NCBI GenBank assembly: GCA_947479475.1
Contig: CANJZW010000004.1
Coordinates: 32,963 to 96,962, forward strand
DNA length: 64,000 nt
Reading direction: 5' to 3'
From: Chthoniobacteraceae bacterium
GTDB taxonomy: Bacteria; Verrucomicrobiota; Verrucomicrobiia; Chthoniobacterales; Chthoniobacteraceae
The notes under the pieces were generated by a model, which was not told the DNA's origin, made no database searches, and saw nothing but the letters and a program-made list of their open reading frames with translations. A program made the translations under genes and the position numbers. Each line of letters starts with the position of its first letter. Within the stretch, counting starts at the first letter, position 1. Shown here one piece after another: positions 18,158 through 27,272 of the stretch.

Positions 18158-20317
18158 ATGAACCTCAAGAAAAACATCCTCCTCTTTCTCATTCCGCTCC
18201 TCCTTTCCGTATCTTCCTTGCATTTCGAGGGCCATGCCGCCGAGCCCATCACCAACTCCATCGGCATGAAACTCATGCCCATCCAGCCCGGAACGTTCAT
18301 GATGGGCCAGGAGGGACCGCAGACGGACTATGAAATGAAAAAACATCCCGAGGAGTCGGACCGAGCGGACTGGGATGAGAAGCCCGTGCACCAGGTGAAC
18401 ATCTCCAGGCCGTTCCACATCGGGGCCACCGAGGTGACGGTAGAGCAATATCGGCAATTCGATCCGGAGTATCGCAAAGGCAAGGGCTTGCCCGACGAGG
18501 CGGCCAACGGGATCAGTTGGCACAAAGCGGTCGAGTTCTGCCAATGGCTCTCGAAGAAGGAAGGCAAGGCCTACCGCCTGCCGACCGAGGCGGAGTGGGA
18601 GTATGCCTGCCGCGCCGGGACGACGACGGTTTTCAATACCGGAGACAAACTGCCGGATGGTTTTCTGACGTGGTTTACGCGGTTTGGATACCCGAAACTG
18701 TTCGCCTGGAACTATTACTTTCCGGACGGTAAAGGATCGCCGGAATACCTGCCTGTTGGTGCGGAGGGGGCGTCTTTGAAATTGGCGGCGGATGGGTTTG
18801 TCATTCCCGACGACGTGGCAGCGGCAGCAAAAAAGAACCAGCCCTTGCTGCAGGTGGCACAGCGTGCGCCGAATGCGTGGGGCCTTTACGACATGCATGG
18901 CAACCTCTCCGAATGGTGCAGTGATTGGTATGGTCCCTACGAGGCCGGGGAGCAGACCAATCCGCGCGGACGAAGCGACGGGGACTTCCGTGTCTTCCGC
19001 GACGGTCCGCATTCGATGCTTTCAAGACTGGTGCGCAGCGCGAACCGCGGGGCATGGATTCCGGAATCCAGCGCGAGCATTTTCGGGTTCCGCGTGGTTT
19101 TGGGAGAGGAGCCAACAGGAGAGTTGCTCGCAAAGGTGCCACCACCGAAGCACGCGCGGGATGTGAAGCAGGAAGTGGCCAAGATCGAGATGCAGCCGCA
19201 GGACGAGCCGTTTTTCAGCGGCCCGAAGCCCTTTGTCAAAATCCCGGAAGGATCTGCGGGCCCGCTGTTCTCCGCGCACAACCATAGCCCGGCAATCACA
19301 GAATGTCCCAACGGGGACCTGCTTGCCGTTTGGTTCTCCACAGTCTTGGAAGGGGCCACGGAGCTGTGCAATGCTGCCAGCCGTCTGAGATTTGGCCAAA
19401 GCGAGTGGGAGGAGGCTTCGCCCTTCTGGGATGGGCAGGATATCAACGACCACGCCCCCAAGCTGTGGTGGGATGGAGACCAAACTATCTACCATTTGGC
19501 CAATGGCCACTCGGAGAACATCGTTCGCACCTCTACCGACAACGGCACCACTTGGTCGAAAGCCCAACCGATCTATCCGCAGGGGGAAACCGGCGCTGGA
19601 ATGATCCGCACCCGGGAAGGAGCGCTTATCATCACACAGGATGTCGGGGTGTCTCTGCACAAGAGCAGCGACAACGGCAAGAGCTGGACTTCAGTCGGCG
19701 CCCGCCACCCGAATGATGATGTTCGTCCGGGTGGCAAGGGAAGCCGGCACGCTGGGATTCATGCGCCGGTGGTGGAACTTGCCGATGGGAGGCTCATGAC
19801 CATCGGCAGGCCACATCCTGCACAGGTCGCCGTGTTCGGCGGAAAGGCCTTGTTAAGTTTCAGCAGAGATCAGGGCGAGACTTGGACCTATGCTGCCAGC
19901 GAGTTTCCGGCTGTCACTTCCGTCCAGCGCCCCGTGATGATCCGTCTTCGCGAAGGTCCCATCCTGCTGTGTTCGTTCACCGATCAAGTTCTTGATTTCT
20001 ACAAAGGCAACCGCAAGGGTATGACATTAAGGAGCAAGGATGGGGAGTTCACCGGCTACGGTTTGTTTGCGGCTGTGTCGTATGACGAGGGCAAGACTTG
20101 GCCGGACCGTCGGCTGATCACCCCTGGCGGCCCGGCGCGCGAGGTGAGCACCATCAACCGGGGCATGTTCACGATGAGCGACACCATGGCTGAACCCCAA
20201 GGCTACCTTGCCGTGACCCAGAGCCGCGACGGGCGCGCCCAGCTCATCACCAGCAAAAACCATTACGTCTTCAACCTCGCTTGGATCAAACAACTGCCGT
20301 CCGCGCCGAAGAAGTGA
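18158..20317 (+). CDS. SUMF1-sialidase fusion protein (type B)
   Basis: Starts 15 bases after the GHL10-type gene with a signal peptide (NILLFLIPLLLSVSSLHFEG). The 719-residue protein has a SUMF1 domain at about 28-315 ([49 protein letters not shown]); its cysteine-site region is RDGPHSMLSRLVRSANRG, as in the copy at 6998. The propeller begins with KPFVKIPEGSAGPLF, so the sialidase arginine of the RIP motif is lysine. It carries Asp boxes STDNGTTW, SSDNGKSW, SRDQGETW and SYDEGKTW, and [20 protein letters not shown] near the end. Throughout, it is closer to the 6998 copy than to its immediate downstream neighbour, so the two types arose before the local duplications. Confidence 0.88.
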   Translation: MNLKKNILLFLIPLLLSVSSLHFEGHAAEPITNSIGMKLMPIQPGTFMMGQEGPQTDYEMKKHPEESDRADWDEKPVHQVNISRPFHIGATEVTVEQYRQFDPEYRKGKGLPDEAANGISWHKAVEFCQWLSKKEGKAYRLPTEAEWEYACRAGTTTVFNTGDKLPDGFLTWFTRFGYPKLFAWNYYFPDGKGSPEYLPVGAEGASLKLAADGFVIPDDVAAAAKKNQPLLQVAQRAPNAWGLYDMHGNLSEWCSDWYGPYEAGEQTNPRGRSDGDFRVFRDGPHSMLSRLVRSANRGAWIPESSASIFGFRVVLGEEPTGELLAKVPPPKHARDVKQEVAKIEMQPQDEPFFSGPKPFVKIPEGSAGPLFSAHNHSPAITECPNGDLLAVWFSTVLEGATELCNAASRLRFGQSEWEEASPFWDGQDINDHAPKLWWDGDQTIYHLANGHSENIVRTSTDNGTTWSKAQPIYPQGETGAGMIRTREGALIITQDVGVSLHKSSDNGKSWTSVGARHPNDDVRPGGKGSRHAGIHAPVVELADGRLMTIGRPHPAQVAVFGGKALLSFSRDQGETWTYAASEFPAVTSVQRPVMIRLREGPILLCSFTDQVLDFYKGNRKGMTLRSKDGEFTGYGLFAAVSYDEGKTWPDRRLITPGGPAREVSTINRGMFTMSDTMAEPQGYLAVTQSRDGRAQLITSKNHYVFNLAWIKQLPSAPKK

Positions 20318-20331
20318 AGCACCACACAGCC

Positions 20332-22458
20332 ATGAAACGCGTCCACCTCTTCCTCATCCCTCTCACCCTTTCGGTGTCTTCGGTTTATTCCGTGGGCCAA
20401 AGCGCAGCGCCCGTCACCAACTCCATCGGCATGACGCTCATGGCCATACAACCCGGCACGTTCACGATGGGCCAGGATGGGCCGCCGATGGAAGATTACC
20501 TGCGTCAGAAGCGGATCAATCAACTCTACAACGTGAAGGACCGGATCGACTTCGACGAGAAGCCCGCGCACCAAGTCACGATCACGACGCCGTTTCAAAT
20601 CGGCGTCACAGAGGTCACCGTGGCGCAGTTTCGACAGTTTGATTCCGAGTTCAAAAAGAACGAGTCTAAGTCGAGGCCCGCGGATGAGGATGCGGCCAGC
20701 GGCGTGACTTGGGATAAGGCGGTGGCCTTTTGCGAGTGGCTCTCGAAGAGGGAAGGCAAGACGTATCGTCTGCCGACGGAGGCGGAGTGGGAGTATGCTT
20801 GCCGCGCGGGCACGGCGACGCTCTTCAATACCGGTGACGATTTGCCGGATGGTCATCAGAAGTGGTTCGGCGAGGATAACTTTCGCGGTGCCTATTTTCC
20901 GCCGGGACCGATGCCGCGCGAGTATGACTGGCGGAATGCCGGGAAGCCTGCGGCGAGCTTGAAGCAGGGGGAAATCATCGGTCTGATCCACCCCACAGAG
21001 GAACTTCGGGCAGGTGGCATGGGTTCCTTGCGCGTGGCGCAGAAGAAGCCGAATGCCTGGGGCCTGCATGACATGCACGGCAACGTGGCCGAGTGGTGCA
21101 GCGACTGGTATGGGCCGTATGAGAGCGGCGCGCAGACGGACCCGCTGGGCCGTGCGGATGGCGACTGCCGCGTCTTTCGTGGCGGGTTTCATTCGTCGAT
21201 GATCCGCTTCCTGCGCTCCGCTAATCGCGGCTCGTGGGTGACGAACTCCGCTAGCGAGCGCATCGGCTTCCGCGTGGTGCAGGGAGAGCGTCCGAAGGGA
21301 AAGCTCCTGCCCATAGCCGCGCCGCCGCTCAACGCGAAGAACTTGAGCCAGACCGTGCCAAGCATCACGCCACAGCCAGCGGATGCGACCTTCTTTGAAG
21401 GTCCGAAGCCCTTCGTGCGCATCCCCGAGGGCGCCGTCGGCCCCGTGTTCATCAGCCAAAATCACAGCCCGTCCATCACCGAGTGCCCGAATGGCGATTT
21501 GCTCGCCGTTTGGTTCTCCACCATCGGCGAAACCGATCTCACCACGTCCAACGCCGGCTCGCGATTGCGCTTCAGTGCCAAGGAATGGGAACCCGCCTCG
21601 CCGTTCTGGGATGCGCAGGACGTGAATGATCACGCGCCCAAGGTCTGGTGGGATGGCGACAAGACGATCTATCATTTCGTCGAAGCCCGTCAGCATGGCG
21701 ACAATCTCGTGCGCCGCTCCACCGACAGCGGCGTCACCTGGAGCAAGGCCGAGGTGCTGCGTCCGCGTGGAGAGTCGGCGGGCAATCCCATCCGCACCAA
21801 GGACGGCGTGATTGCGATGTCGTATGACAATTCCTCGCTCGTCATCAGCCGCGACAACGGCCGGACCTGGCAATCGCGTGGTCGCGATCTCCGAGGCAAC
21901 GATGACGTTCGCCCCGGCAACAGCGGCCCGTGCATCGCGGGCATCCATGCGCCCATCGTGGAACTCGCCGACGGACGCCTCATGGCCTTCGGCCGTTTGT
22001 CGCCCAAAAATCTCAACCAAAAGCTCTTCAAGCTCAAGATGCCCGCCAGCTACTCCACCGATCTTGGCGAAACGTGGCATTGGGAGATCAGTGAGTTCCC
22101 CGTCGTGAGCAATGTGCAAAGGCCCGCCATGCTGCGGCTCAAGGAAGGCCCCATCGTGCTGTGTTCCTTCACCGATCAGTGGCGGACCTCCTTCAAAGAG
22201 CGCCAAGGCATGACCTTCAAATCCACCACCGGCTCCTACACGGGCTACGGCCTCTACGCCGCCGTCAGCTACGACGAAGGCAAGACCTGGCCCGACCGCC
22301 GCCTGCTCGCACCCACGGGAAAAAACACCGCCGACGGGTATGGCTACCTCGCGATCACGCAGACCCGCGACGGTCGCATTCAGCTCGTCACCAGCAAGGA
22401 CCACTACGCCTTCAACCTCGCTTGGATCAAGCAACTGCCGTCTGCGCCGAAGAAGTGA
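20332..22458 (+). CDS. SUMF1-sialidase fusion protein (type A)
   Basis: Start 20332 gives the signal peptide MKRVHLFLIPLTLSVSSVYS; the in-frame ATG at 20281 lies inside the previous gene. The 708-residue protein has a SUMF1 domain ([49 protein letters not shown]) with [18 protein letters not shown] at the cysteine site, so no catalytic cysteines. The propeller carries a complete RIP motif ([15 protein letters not shown]), [16 protein letters not shown], Asp boxes [24 protein letters not shown] and SYDEGKTW. Of all the fusions this and the copies at 32213 and 41554 look most like active sialidase-superfamily enzymes, although an arginine triad could not be proved by eye. Its C-terminal half is almost identical to that of the 41554 protein, including at DNA level. 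Confidence 0.88.
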   Translation: MKRVHLFLIPLTLSVSSVYSVGQSAAPVTNSIGMTLMAIQPGTFTMGQDGPPMEDYLRQKRINQLYNVKDRIDFDEKPAHQVTITTPFQIGVTEVTVAQFRQFDSEFKKNESKSRPADEDAASGVTWDKAVAFCEWLSKREGKTYRLPTEAEWEYACRAGTATLFNTGDDLPDGHQKWFGEDNFRGAYFPPGPMPREYDWRNAGKPAASLKQGEIIGLIHPTEELRAGGMGSLRVAQKKPNAWGLHDMHGNVAEWCSDWYGPYESGAQTDPLGRADGDCRVFRGGFHSSMIRFLRSANRGSWVTNSASERIGFRVVQGERPKGKLLPIAAPPLNAKNLSQTVPSITPQPADATFFEGPKPFVRIPEGAVGPVFISQNHSPSITECPNGDLLAVWFSTIGETDLTTSNAGSRLRFSAKEWEPASPFWDAQDVNDHAPKVWWDGDKTIYHFVEARQHGDNLVRRSTDSGVTWSKAEVLRPRGESAGNPIRTKDGVIAMSYDNSSLVISRDNGRTWQSRGRDLRGNDDVRPGNSGPCIAGIHAPIVELADGRLMAFGRLSPKNLNQKLFKLKMPASYSTDLGETWHWEISEFPVVSNVQRPAMLRLKEGPIVLCSFTDQWRTSFKERQGMTFKSTTGSYTGYGLYAAVSYDEGKTWPDRRLLAPTGKNTADGYGYLAITQTRDGRIQLVTSKDHYAFNLAWIKQLPSAPKK

Positions 22459-22465
22459 ATAAACT

Positions 22466-24736
22466 ATGAAATACACACTCCTCACCGCCCTGCTGGGCTT
22501 AAGTCTGACTGCGCACCAATCCGCCTTGGCGGAAATTGCAGTGAAGAGCGGTGACAAGATTGCCTTCCTGGGAGATTCCATCACCCAGGAAGGCTGGGAC
22601 ACCTCGATGGGCTACGTGAACCTTGTCATCGCGGGGCTGGAGGCCAACGGGGTAAAGGCGGAGGCTGTGCCCGCCGGCGTCAGAGGCCACAAGTCCGATC
22701 AGATGCTGGCCCGGCTTGAGAAGGACGTGCTTCGCAAACAACCCAGTTGGATGACGCTGAGTTGCGGCGTCAATGACGTGTGGCACGGTGCTGCCGGCGT
22801 GCCGCTGGACGATGAGATGGCGAAGAATGGCACCGACAAGGAAGACGTGGCAGCACGCGGAACTTTCAACAAGAACATCTCCGCCATCATTGGCCGCGCG
22901 TCCGCTGCCGGCGTGAAGCCGGTGATCCTGACGACGACCGTCATCAATGAGAATCCCGGAAGCCTGGAGAACGCACGGCTCGCGCCTTACAACGAATTCC
23001 TCCGCCAGCTTGCGAAGGAACGGAAGCTGCCGCTGGCCGATTTGAACACGGTGTTCCAGGAGCGCATCAAGGCGGAGAACAAGCCCAACGAAAAAGTGCT
23101 GACCAGCGATGGGGTGCACATGAACGTGGCGGGCAACAAGCTGATGGCGATCGGTATTTTGAAGGCACTCGGTTTGAGCGAGGCCGAGATTGAAAAAGCG
23201 AAAGCCGCCTGGGTGCGGATTCAAGCGGAGGCCACTGCGCTGCACACCGCCGAGTTGAAATTGGCGACGCCGTTCTCGGATCACATGGTGCTTCAGCGCG
23301 AGAAGCCGGTCGCGGTGTGGGGATGGGCGGATGCAGGTGAGACGGTGACTGTTTCCTTCGCCGGCCAATCGAAGTCCGCCACGGCGGGCACCGATGGCAA
23401 ATGGTCCCTCAGGCTGGATGCGCTCGCTGCGAGTGCTGAGTCTCGGACGGTCGTCGTTACGGGGAAGGAGGGGCACAAGGTCGAGGTTAAGGATGTGCTT
23501 GTGGGTGAGGTGTGGCTCGGCTCGGGCCAATCGAACATGGAGTTTCCTGTTGCGGGTTGTTACCACTTCGATGTCGAGAGAGCCGCCGCGAAGTATCCGC
23601 TCATCCGCCACTACCGCGAAAGCTCAGGACCCTCCGACACACCGCAGGCTGAGGGCAAAGGCGCGTGGCTGCTCTGCGCGCCGCACACGGTCGGTGGCTT
23701 CTCTGCCGTGCTGTATTTCTTTGGTCTCGAGATTCATAAAGAAGTCGGCGTGCCCGTCGGCCTAATCAATACTTCTCTCGGCGGCACGCCCATCAAATCC
23801 TGGGTGGCTGCCGAGGTGCAGTCCTCCGATACTGAAACGAAGGCGAACTACGACACGCAGCACGAGGCACACCTGAAGTTCGATCCTGCGCAGGCTTCCG
23901 CTTTGCATCAAAAGCAGCTCGCCATCTGGAAAGCCGCTTCCGAACAGGCGAAAGCCAATGGCACGCCCTTCGTCGTGGCGGAACCAAGCGATCCGGTGGT
24001 GATCTGGAAACGCAAAGGCGGCCCGAGCGGCCTCTTCAATGGCAAGGTCCTCAACCTCATGCCCTACACCCTGCGCGGCATGTTGTGGTATCAAGGCGAA
24101 CGCAATGTCGGCAATCCCGGCCTCTACGACAAGCAGCTCACGCAGCTCGTCACCAGTTGGCGCTCGCTCTGGAGCGATGAACTACCCTTCGCGTGGGTGC
24201 AGTTGCCAAACTTCACCTGGCCCTCGGGCGGTGAAGGCTTGCCGCGTATGCGCGAATCCATGCTGAAGACACTCGCCCTGCCAAAGACAGGCATGGCAAT
24301 CACCATCGACATCGGTGATGCGAAGGACATCCATCCGAAGAACAAGCAAGACGTCGGCAAGCGCCTCTCCTTCTGGGCTCTCGGTACCGTCTATGGCAAA
24401 AACGTCCCCGCCATTAGCGGCCCGCTCCCCGCAGGCTCGATGATCAGCGGCAACGCCATCACTGTGGACTTTAAGCATGCCAATGGCGGCCTCAAATCCA
24501 TCAAAGACGGCCCTCTCACCGGCTTCCAAATCGCTGCGGCTGATCAGCAATGGAAACCCGCTGAAGCCAAGATCGTCGGTGAGACCGTTGTCGCTAGCAG
24601 CCCCGAAGTCCCCCAGCCTGTGGCCGTTCGTTACGCCTGGAAAGACTGCCCCGACTACAGCCTCGCGAATGGCGCTGGCCTGCCCGCTTCGCCCTTCCGC
24701 ACCGATGACTGGCCTGTGCCTGCGGTGAAGAAGTGA
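22466..24736 (+). CDS. Two-domain esterase: SGNH hydrolase fused to sialate O-acetylesterase
   Basis: Starts seven bases after the preceding stop, with a signal peptide (LLTALLGLSLTAHQSALA). Residues about 22-250 are an SGNH/GDSL hydrolase: nucleophile Ser in FLGDSITQEGWD, block III GVNDVWHG and the His/Asp block SDGVHMN. From about residue 260 a sialate-O-acetylesterase-type domain follows: FSDHMVLQREKPVAVWGWAD, second nucleophile in GSGQSNMEF, LWYQGERN and the catalytic histidine region DAKDIHPKNKQ, ending SPFRTDDWPVP. Two esterase active sites on one exported chain suggest removal of acetyl groups at different positions of one glycan. The second domain is close to the stand-alone esterase at 39869 and the fused one at 36128. 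Confidence 0.88.
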   Translation: MKYTLLTALLGLSLTAHQSALAEIAVKSGDKIAFLGDSITQEGWDTSMGYVNLVIAGLEANGVKAEAVPAGVRGHKSDQMLARLEKDVLRKQPSWMTLSCGVNDVWHGAAGVPLDDEMAKNGTDKEDVAARGTFNKNISAIIGRASAAGVKPVILTTTVINENPGSLENARLAPYNEFLRQLAKERKLPLADLNTVFQERIKAENKPNEKVLTSDGVHMNVAGNKLMAIGILKALGLSEAEIEKAKAAWVRIQAEATALHTAELKLATPFSDHMVLQREKPVAVWGWADAGETVTVSFAGQSKSATAGTDGKWSLRLDALAASAESRTVVVTGKEGHKVEVKDVLVGEVWLGSGQSNMEFPVAGCYHFDVERAAAKYPLIRHYRESSGPSDTPQAEGKGAWLLCAPHTVGGFSAVLYFFGLEIHKEVGVPVGLINTSLGGTPIKSWVAAEVQSSDTETKANYDTQHEAHLKFDPAQASALHQKQLAIWKAASEQAKANGTPFVVAEPSDPVVIWKRKGGPSGLFNGKVLNLMPYTLRGMLWYQGERNVGNPGLYDKQLTQLVTSWRSLWSDELPFAWVQLPNFTWPSGGEGLPRMRESMLKTLALPKTGMAITIDIGDAKDIHPKNKQDVGKRLSFWALGTVYGKNVPAISGPLPAGSMISGNAITVDFKHANGGLKSIKDGPLTGFQIAAADQQWKPAEAKIVGETVVASSPEVPQPVAVRYAWKDCPDYSLANGAGLPASPFRTDDWPVPAVKK

Positions 24737-24759
24737 GGCCCAAGATGAACTGAGACCCA

Positions 24760-26355
24760 ATGCAAACCAGACTCATTCTCCTCCTCACCGCCAGGCTACT
24801 CGGGCCACTGGCTGCGCTCCACGCCGACGACGCTCCAGCGCGGCAAACGCCGTGGCATCTCGGTCCGCCGAAAACGGAGCATGCGGTGAGCAACCGCGCT
24901 CTAACTATGGCCCCAAGCGTCACGGTCGCAGCGAAAGGGCGGCTGTGGGCGACCTTTTACGCTGGCGTGACGCCGAGCGAGGACGCGAACAACTACGTCG
25001 TGCTCTCCACCAGCGGCGATAACGGCACGACATGGACCGAGATGCTTACCGTGGATCCCGATGCAGGCCGGCCGGTGCGGGCGTTCGATCCCGAGGTGTG
25101 GGTGTCGCGGGATGGCCGCTTGTTCCTCTTTTGGGCGCAAAGCAGACCCTCTGTGAAACCGGAACTGTGGTGCGCGGAAACTGCCCAGCCCGATGCCGCG
25201 CAGCCCAAGTGGTCGCAACCGCGCCGCATCAGCGAAGGGGTGATGATGTGCAAGCCACTCGTGCTTTCCTCCGGCGAATGGGGACTGCCGATCAGCCAAT
25301 GGGGGAGCAACGGCTGGAGTGATGGGGACCACAGTGCGCAACTCGTCGTCTCCACCGATGCTGGCAAGACCTGGACCCTGCGCGGCAGTTGCAATGCGCC
25401 AAAGGACGCGCGTGAAGCCGACGAACACATGTTTGTCGAGCGCACCGACGGCTCCCTCTGGCTGCTCGTCCGCACCCGCTACGGCATCGGCGAAAGCGTC
25501 TCCACCGACCGCGGCAAGACCTGGCCGGATCTGACGTCCTCGGGCATTGAGCACCCGACCTCGCGCTTTTTCGTTCGCAGGCTCGTGTCGGGCAATCTGC
25601 TGCTCGTGAAGCACGGCCCGCTCGACCAGCGGATCGGTCGTTCGCATCTCACGGCCTACTTTTCCAAAGACGATGGCAAGACCTGGAGCGGCGGTCTCCT
25701 GCTTGATGAACGCGCGGGCGTGTCCTATCCCGATGGCCAGCAGACGCCGGACGGTCTCATCCGCATCATTTACGACTACAATCGCGTCACCGACCGCAAC
25801 ATCCTGATGGCGGTCTTTCGCGAAGAAGATGTGGCCGGAGGCAAGGACGTGAGCGGCGCGGTGAAGCTGCGTCAGCTCGTCAGCAAGGGCAACGGCGGCC
25901 AGGAGAAACCAAAGCCCTCCAAAGCTCCCGTCCGCGCCAACGCCGATGGCAAACCGATGCGCACCACCAAGCCATGCACACTCACCAGCACCGATGCCAA
26001 ACCGCAGCCGCTCATCTCCGGCGCGAAACTCTTTACGGACCGCGCCTACGTCGCTGCCGAACTGCCCTTCGCCCTCAAGAACGCGCACGTCCTCCCCGTC
26101 GCGATGAATGGCAAGAAGACGCTCAAGAGCGAACGCCCCGGCACCGTCTTCTTCCTCACCCCCGCGCTCGACCGCAGCCGCGATAGCACCGCGCAAGCGT
26201 TGATCGACCAAGGCTTCGAGAAAGTCGCCCTGCCTGAGATCCCGCTCTTCATTCCTGAAATGGCCGCGAACTACTCCACGCTCTTCCAAAAGGACTGCGC
26301 CGCTGGCGAAACCATCCTCATCGGCAAATGGGCCGTGCCCGTGATCCTTCCATAA
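24760..26355 (+). CDS. Sialidase-fold (BNR/Asp-box) secreted protein with a C-terminal extension
   Basis: A 531-residue protein with a leader (LILLLTARLLGPLAALHA). Residues about 40-370 form a six-bladed propeller typical of BNR_2 proteins: RALTMAPSVTVAAKGRLWATF, Asp boxes STDAGKTW, STDRGKTW and SKDDGKTW. After about residue 385 there is an unusual lysine/proline-rich linker and a 130-residue tail (TLTSTDAKPQPLISGAKLF, LIDQGFEKVALPEIP, ILIGKWAVPVILP) not found in the other sialidase-fold proteins here. The position, directly before the lyase gene, is matched in the second gene module by the sialidase at 44896 before a lyase stump. Enzymatic activity is probable but unproven. Confidence 0.82.
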   Translation: MQTRLILLLTARLLGPLAALHADDAPARQTPWHLGPPKTEHAVSNRALTMAPSVTVAAKGRLWATFYAGVTPSEDANNYVVLSTSGDNGTTWTEMLTVDPDAGRPVRAFDPEVWVSRDGRLFLFWAQSRPSVKPELWCAETAQPDAAQPKWSQPRRISEGVMMCKPLVLSSGEWGLPISQWGSNGWSDGDHSAQLVVSTDAGKTWTLRGSCNAPKDAREADEHMFVERTDGSLWLLVRTRYGIGESVSTDRGKTWPDLTSSGIEHPTSRFFVRRLVSGNLLLVKHGPLDQRIGRSHLTAYFSKDDGKTWSGGLLLDERAGVSYPDGQQTPDGLIRIIYDYNRVTDRNILMAVFREEDVAGGKDVSGAVKLRQLVSKGNGGQEKPKPSKAPVRANADGKPMRTTKPCTLTSTDAKPQPLISGAKLFTDRAYVAAELPFALKNAHVLPVAMNGKKTLKSERPGTVFFLTPALDRSRDSTAQALIDQGFEKVALPEIPLFIPEMAANYSTLFQKDCAAGETILIGKWAVPVILP

Positions 26356-26366
26356 TCCCCACCACC

Positions 26367-27272
26367 ATGAACACCACACAAACATTGAAGACACTGCTCG
26401 CCGGAGAAAACCTCGTGATGGCTCCGGGCGCGGCGGATGCGCTGACGGCGCGATTGATCGAGTGCGCGGGGTTTCCGGCGGTTTACATGACGGGCTTCGG
26501 TGCGACGGCGAGTCTGACAGGATGTCCTGATGTCGGGATTTTGACGCAGACGGAGATGACGACTCATGCGCGGAACATGGTTCGTGCGGTGAAGCTGCCG
26601 GTGATCGCGGATGCGGATACGGGCTACGGTGGACCGGCGAACATCGAGCGCACGGTGCGCGAGTATTTGCAAGCGGGTGTGGCGGCGATGCACCTTGAGG
26701 ATCAGGCGGCGCCAAAACGTTGCGGGCACATGGCGGGCATCAAGCTGGTCTCGGTGGAGGAGATGACGGAGCGTCTGAAAGGGGCCATCGAGGCGCGGGG
26801 CGATGCGGATATGCTCATCATCGGGCGCACGGATGCGCTGGCGGCGGCGGGTCGCGCTGAGGCGATTCGCCGGGCTTTATGCTACCGCGAGGCGGGTGTG
26901 GATCTGGTCTTCGTGGATGCGATGAAGACCATCGCGGATGCGGAGGCAGTGGCTCGCGAAGTGCCGGGGCCGCTGATGATCAGCATCGTGGAGGGCCACG
27001 AGACGACACGCCTGCTGCCGCAGGATTTGAAGCGCCTGGGCTACTCGCTCGCGCTGTATCCGCTCTCGGCGCTATTCGCCGCCACGCGAGCGGTGAGCGA
27101 GGTTTTGCAGGGCTTGCGGCGCCATGGATCCACGCTCGCCGATGCAGGCCGCATGGCGACTTACGCTGAGTTTTCCGAGGTGGTGCGCCTCGAACATTTC
27201 CGCTCGCTCGATGGCCGCTTCGGCGTGGTCGATTCCTCCCAACTCAATCCAAACCCAACCAACAACGCATGA
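26367..27272 (+). CDS. Isocitrate lyase/PEP mutase family C-C lyase
   Basis: The start at 26367 follows the sialidase by 11 bases; a frame back to 26328 lies in the previous gene. The 301-residue cytoplasmic protein has the family's magnesium-site motif DADTGYGG at residues 82-89 and EDQAAPKRCGH at 111-121. Cys119 in KRCGH is the general acid of true C-C lyases (isocitrate, 2-methylisocitrate and dimethylmalate lyases) and is absent from the phosphonate mutases, so a lyase role is favoured. The gene lies in a sugar-catabolic cassette (dehydrogenase, permease, kinase), where it could cleave a keto-acid product of the imported sugar; that is inference. A 25-codon stump of a paralogue lies at 46346. 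Confidence 0.85.
   Translation: MNTTQTLKTLLAGENLVMAPGAADALTARLIECAGFPAVYMTGFGATASLTGCPDVGILTQTEMTTHARNMVRAVKLPVIADADTGYGGPANIERTVREYLQAGVAAMHLEDQAAPKRCGHMAGIKLVSVEEMTERLKGAIEARGDADMLIIGRTDALAAAGRAEAIRRALCYREAGVDLVFVDAMKTIADAEAVAREVPGPLMISIVEGHETTRLLPQDLKRLGYSLALYPLSALFAATRAVSEVLQGLRRHGSTLADAGRMATYAEFSEVVRLEHFRSLDGRFGVVDSSQLNPNPTNNA

Noticed and set aside
20263..22602. Very long open frame on the minus strand antisense to a SUMF1-sialidase (about 780 codons); similar ones at 24901-26715, 34291-35802 and 41131-43416.
   Set aside because: They are exact shadows of clear sense genes in GC-rich DNA, have no signal peptides or family motifs, and their composition (many Arg, His and Gly) follows from the opposite codons.
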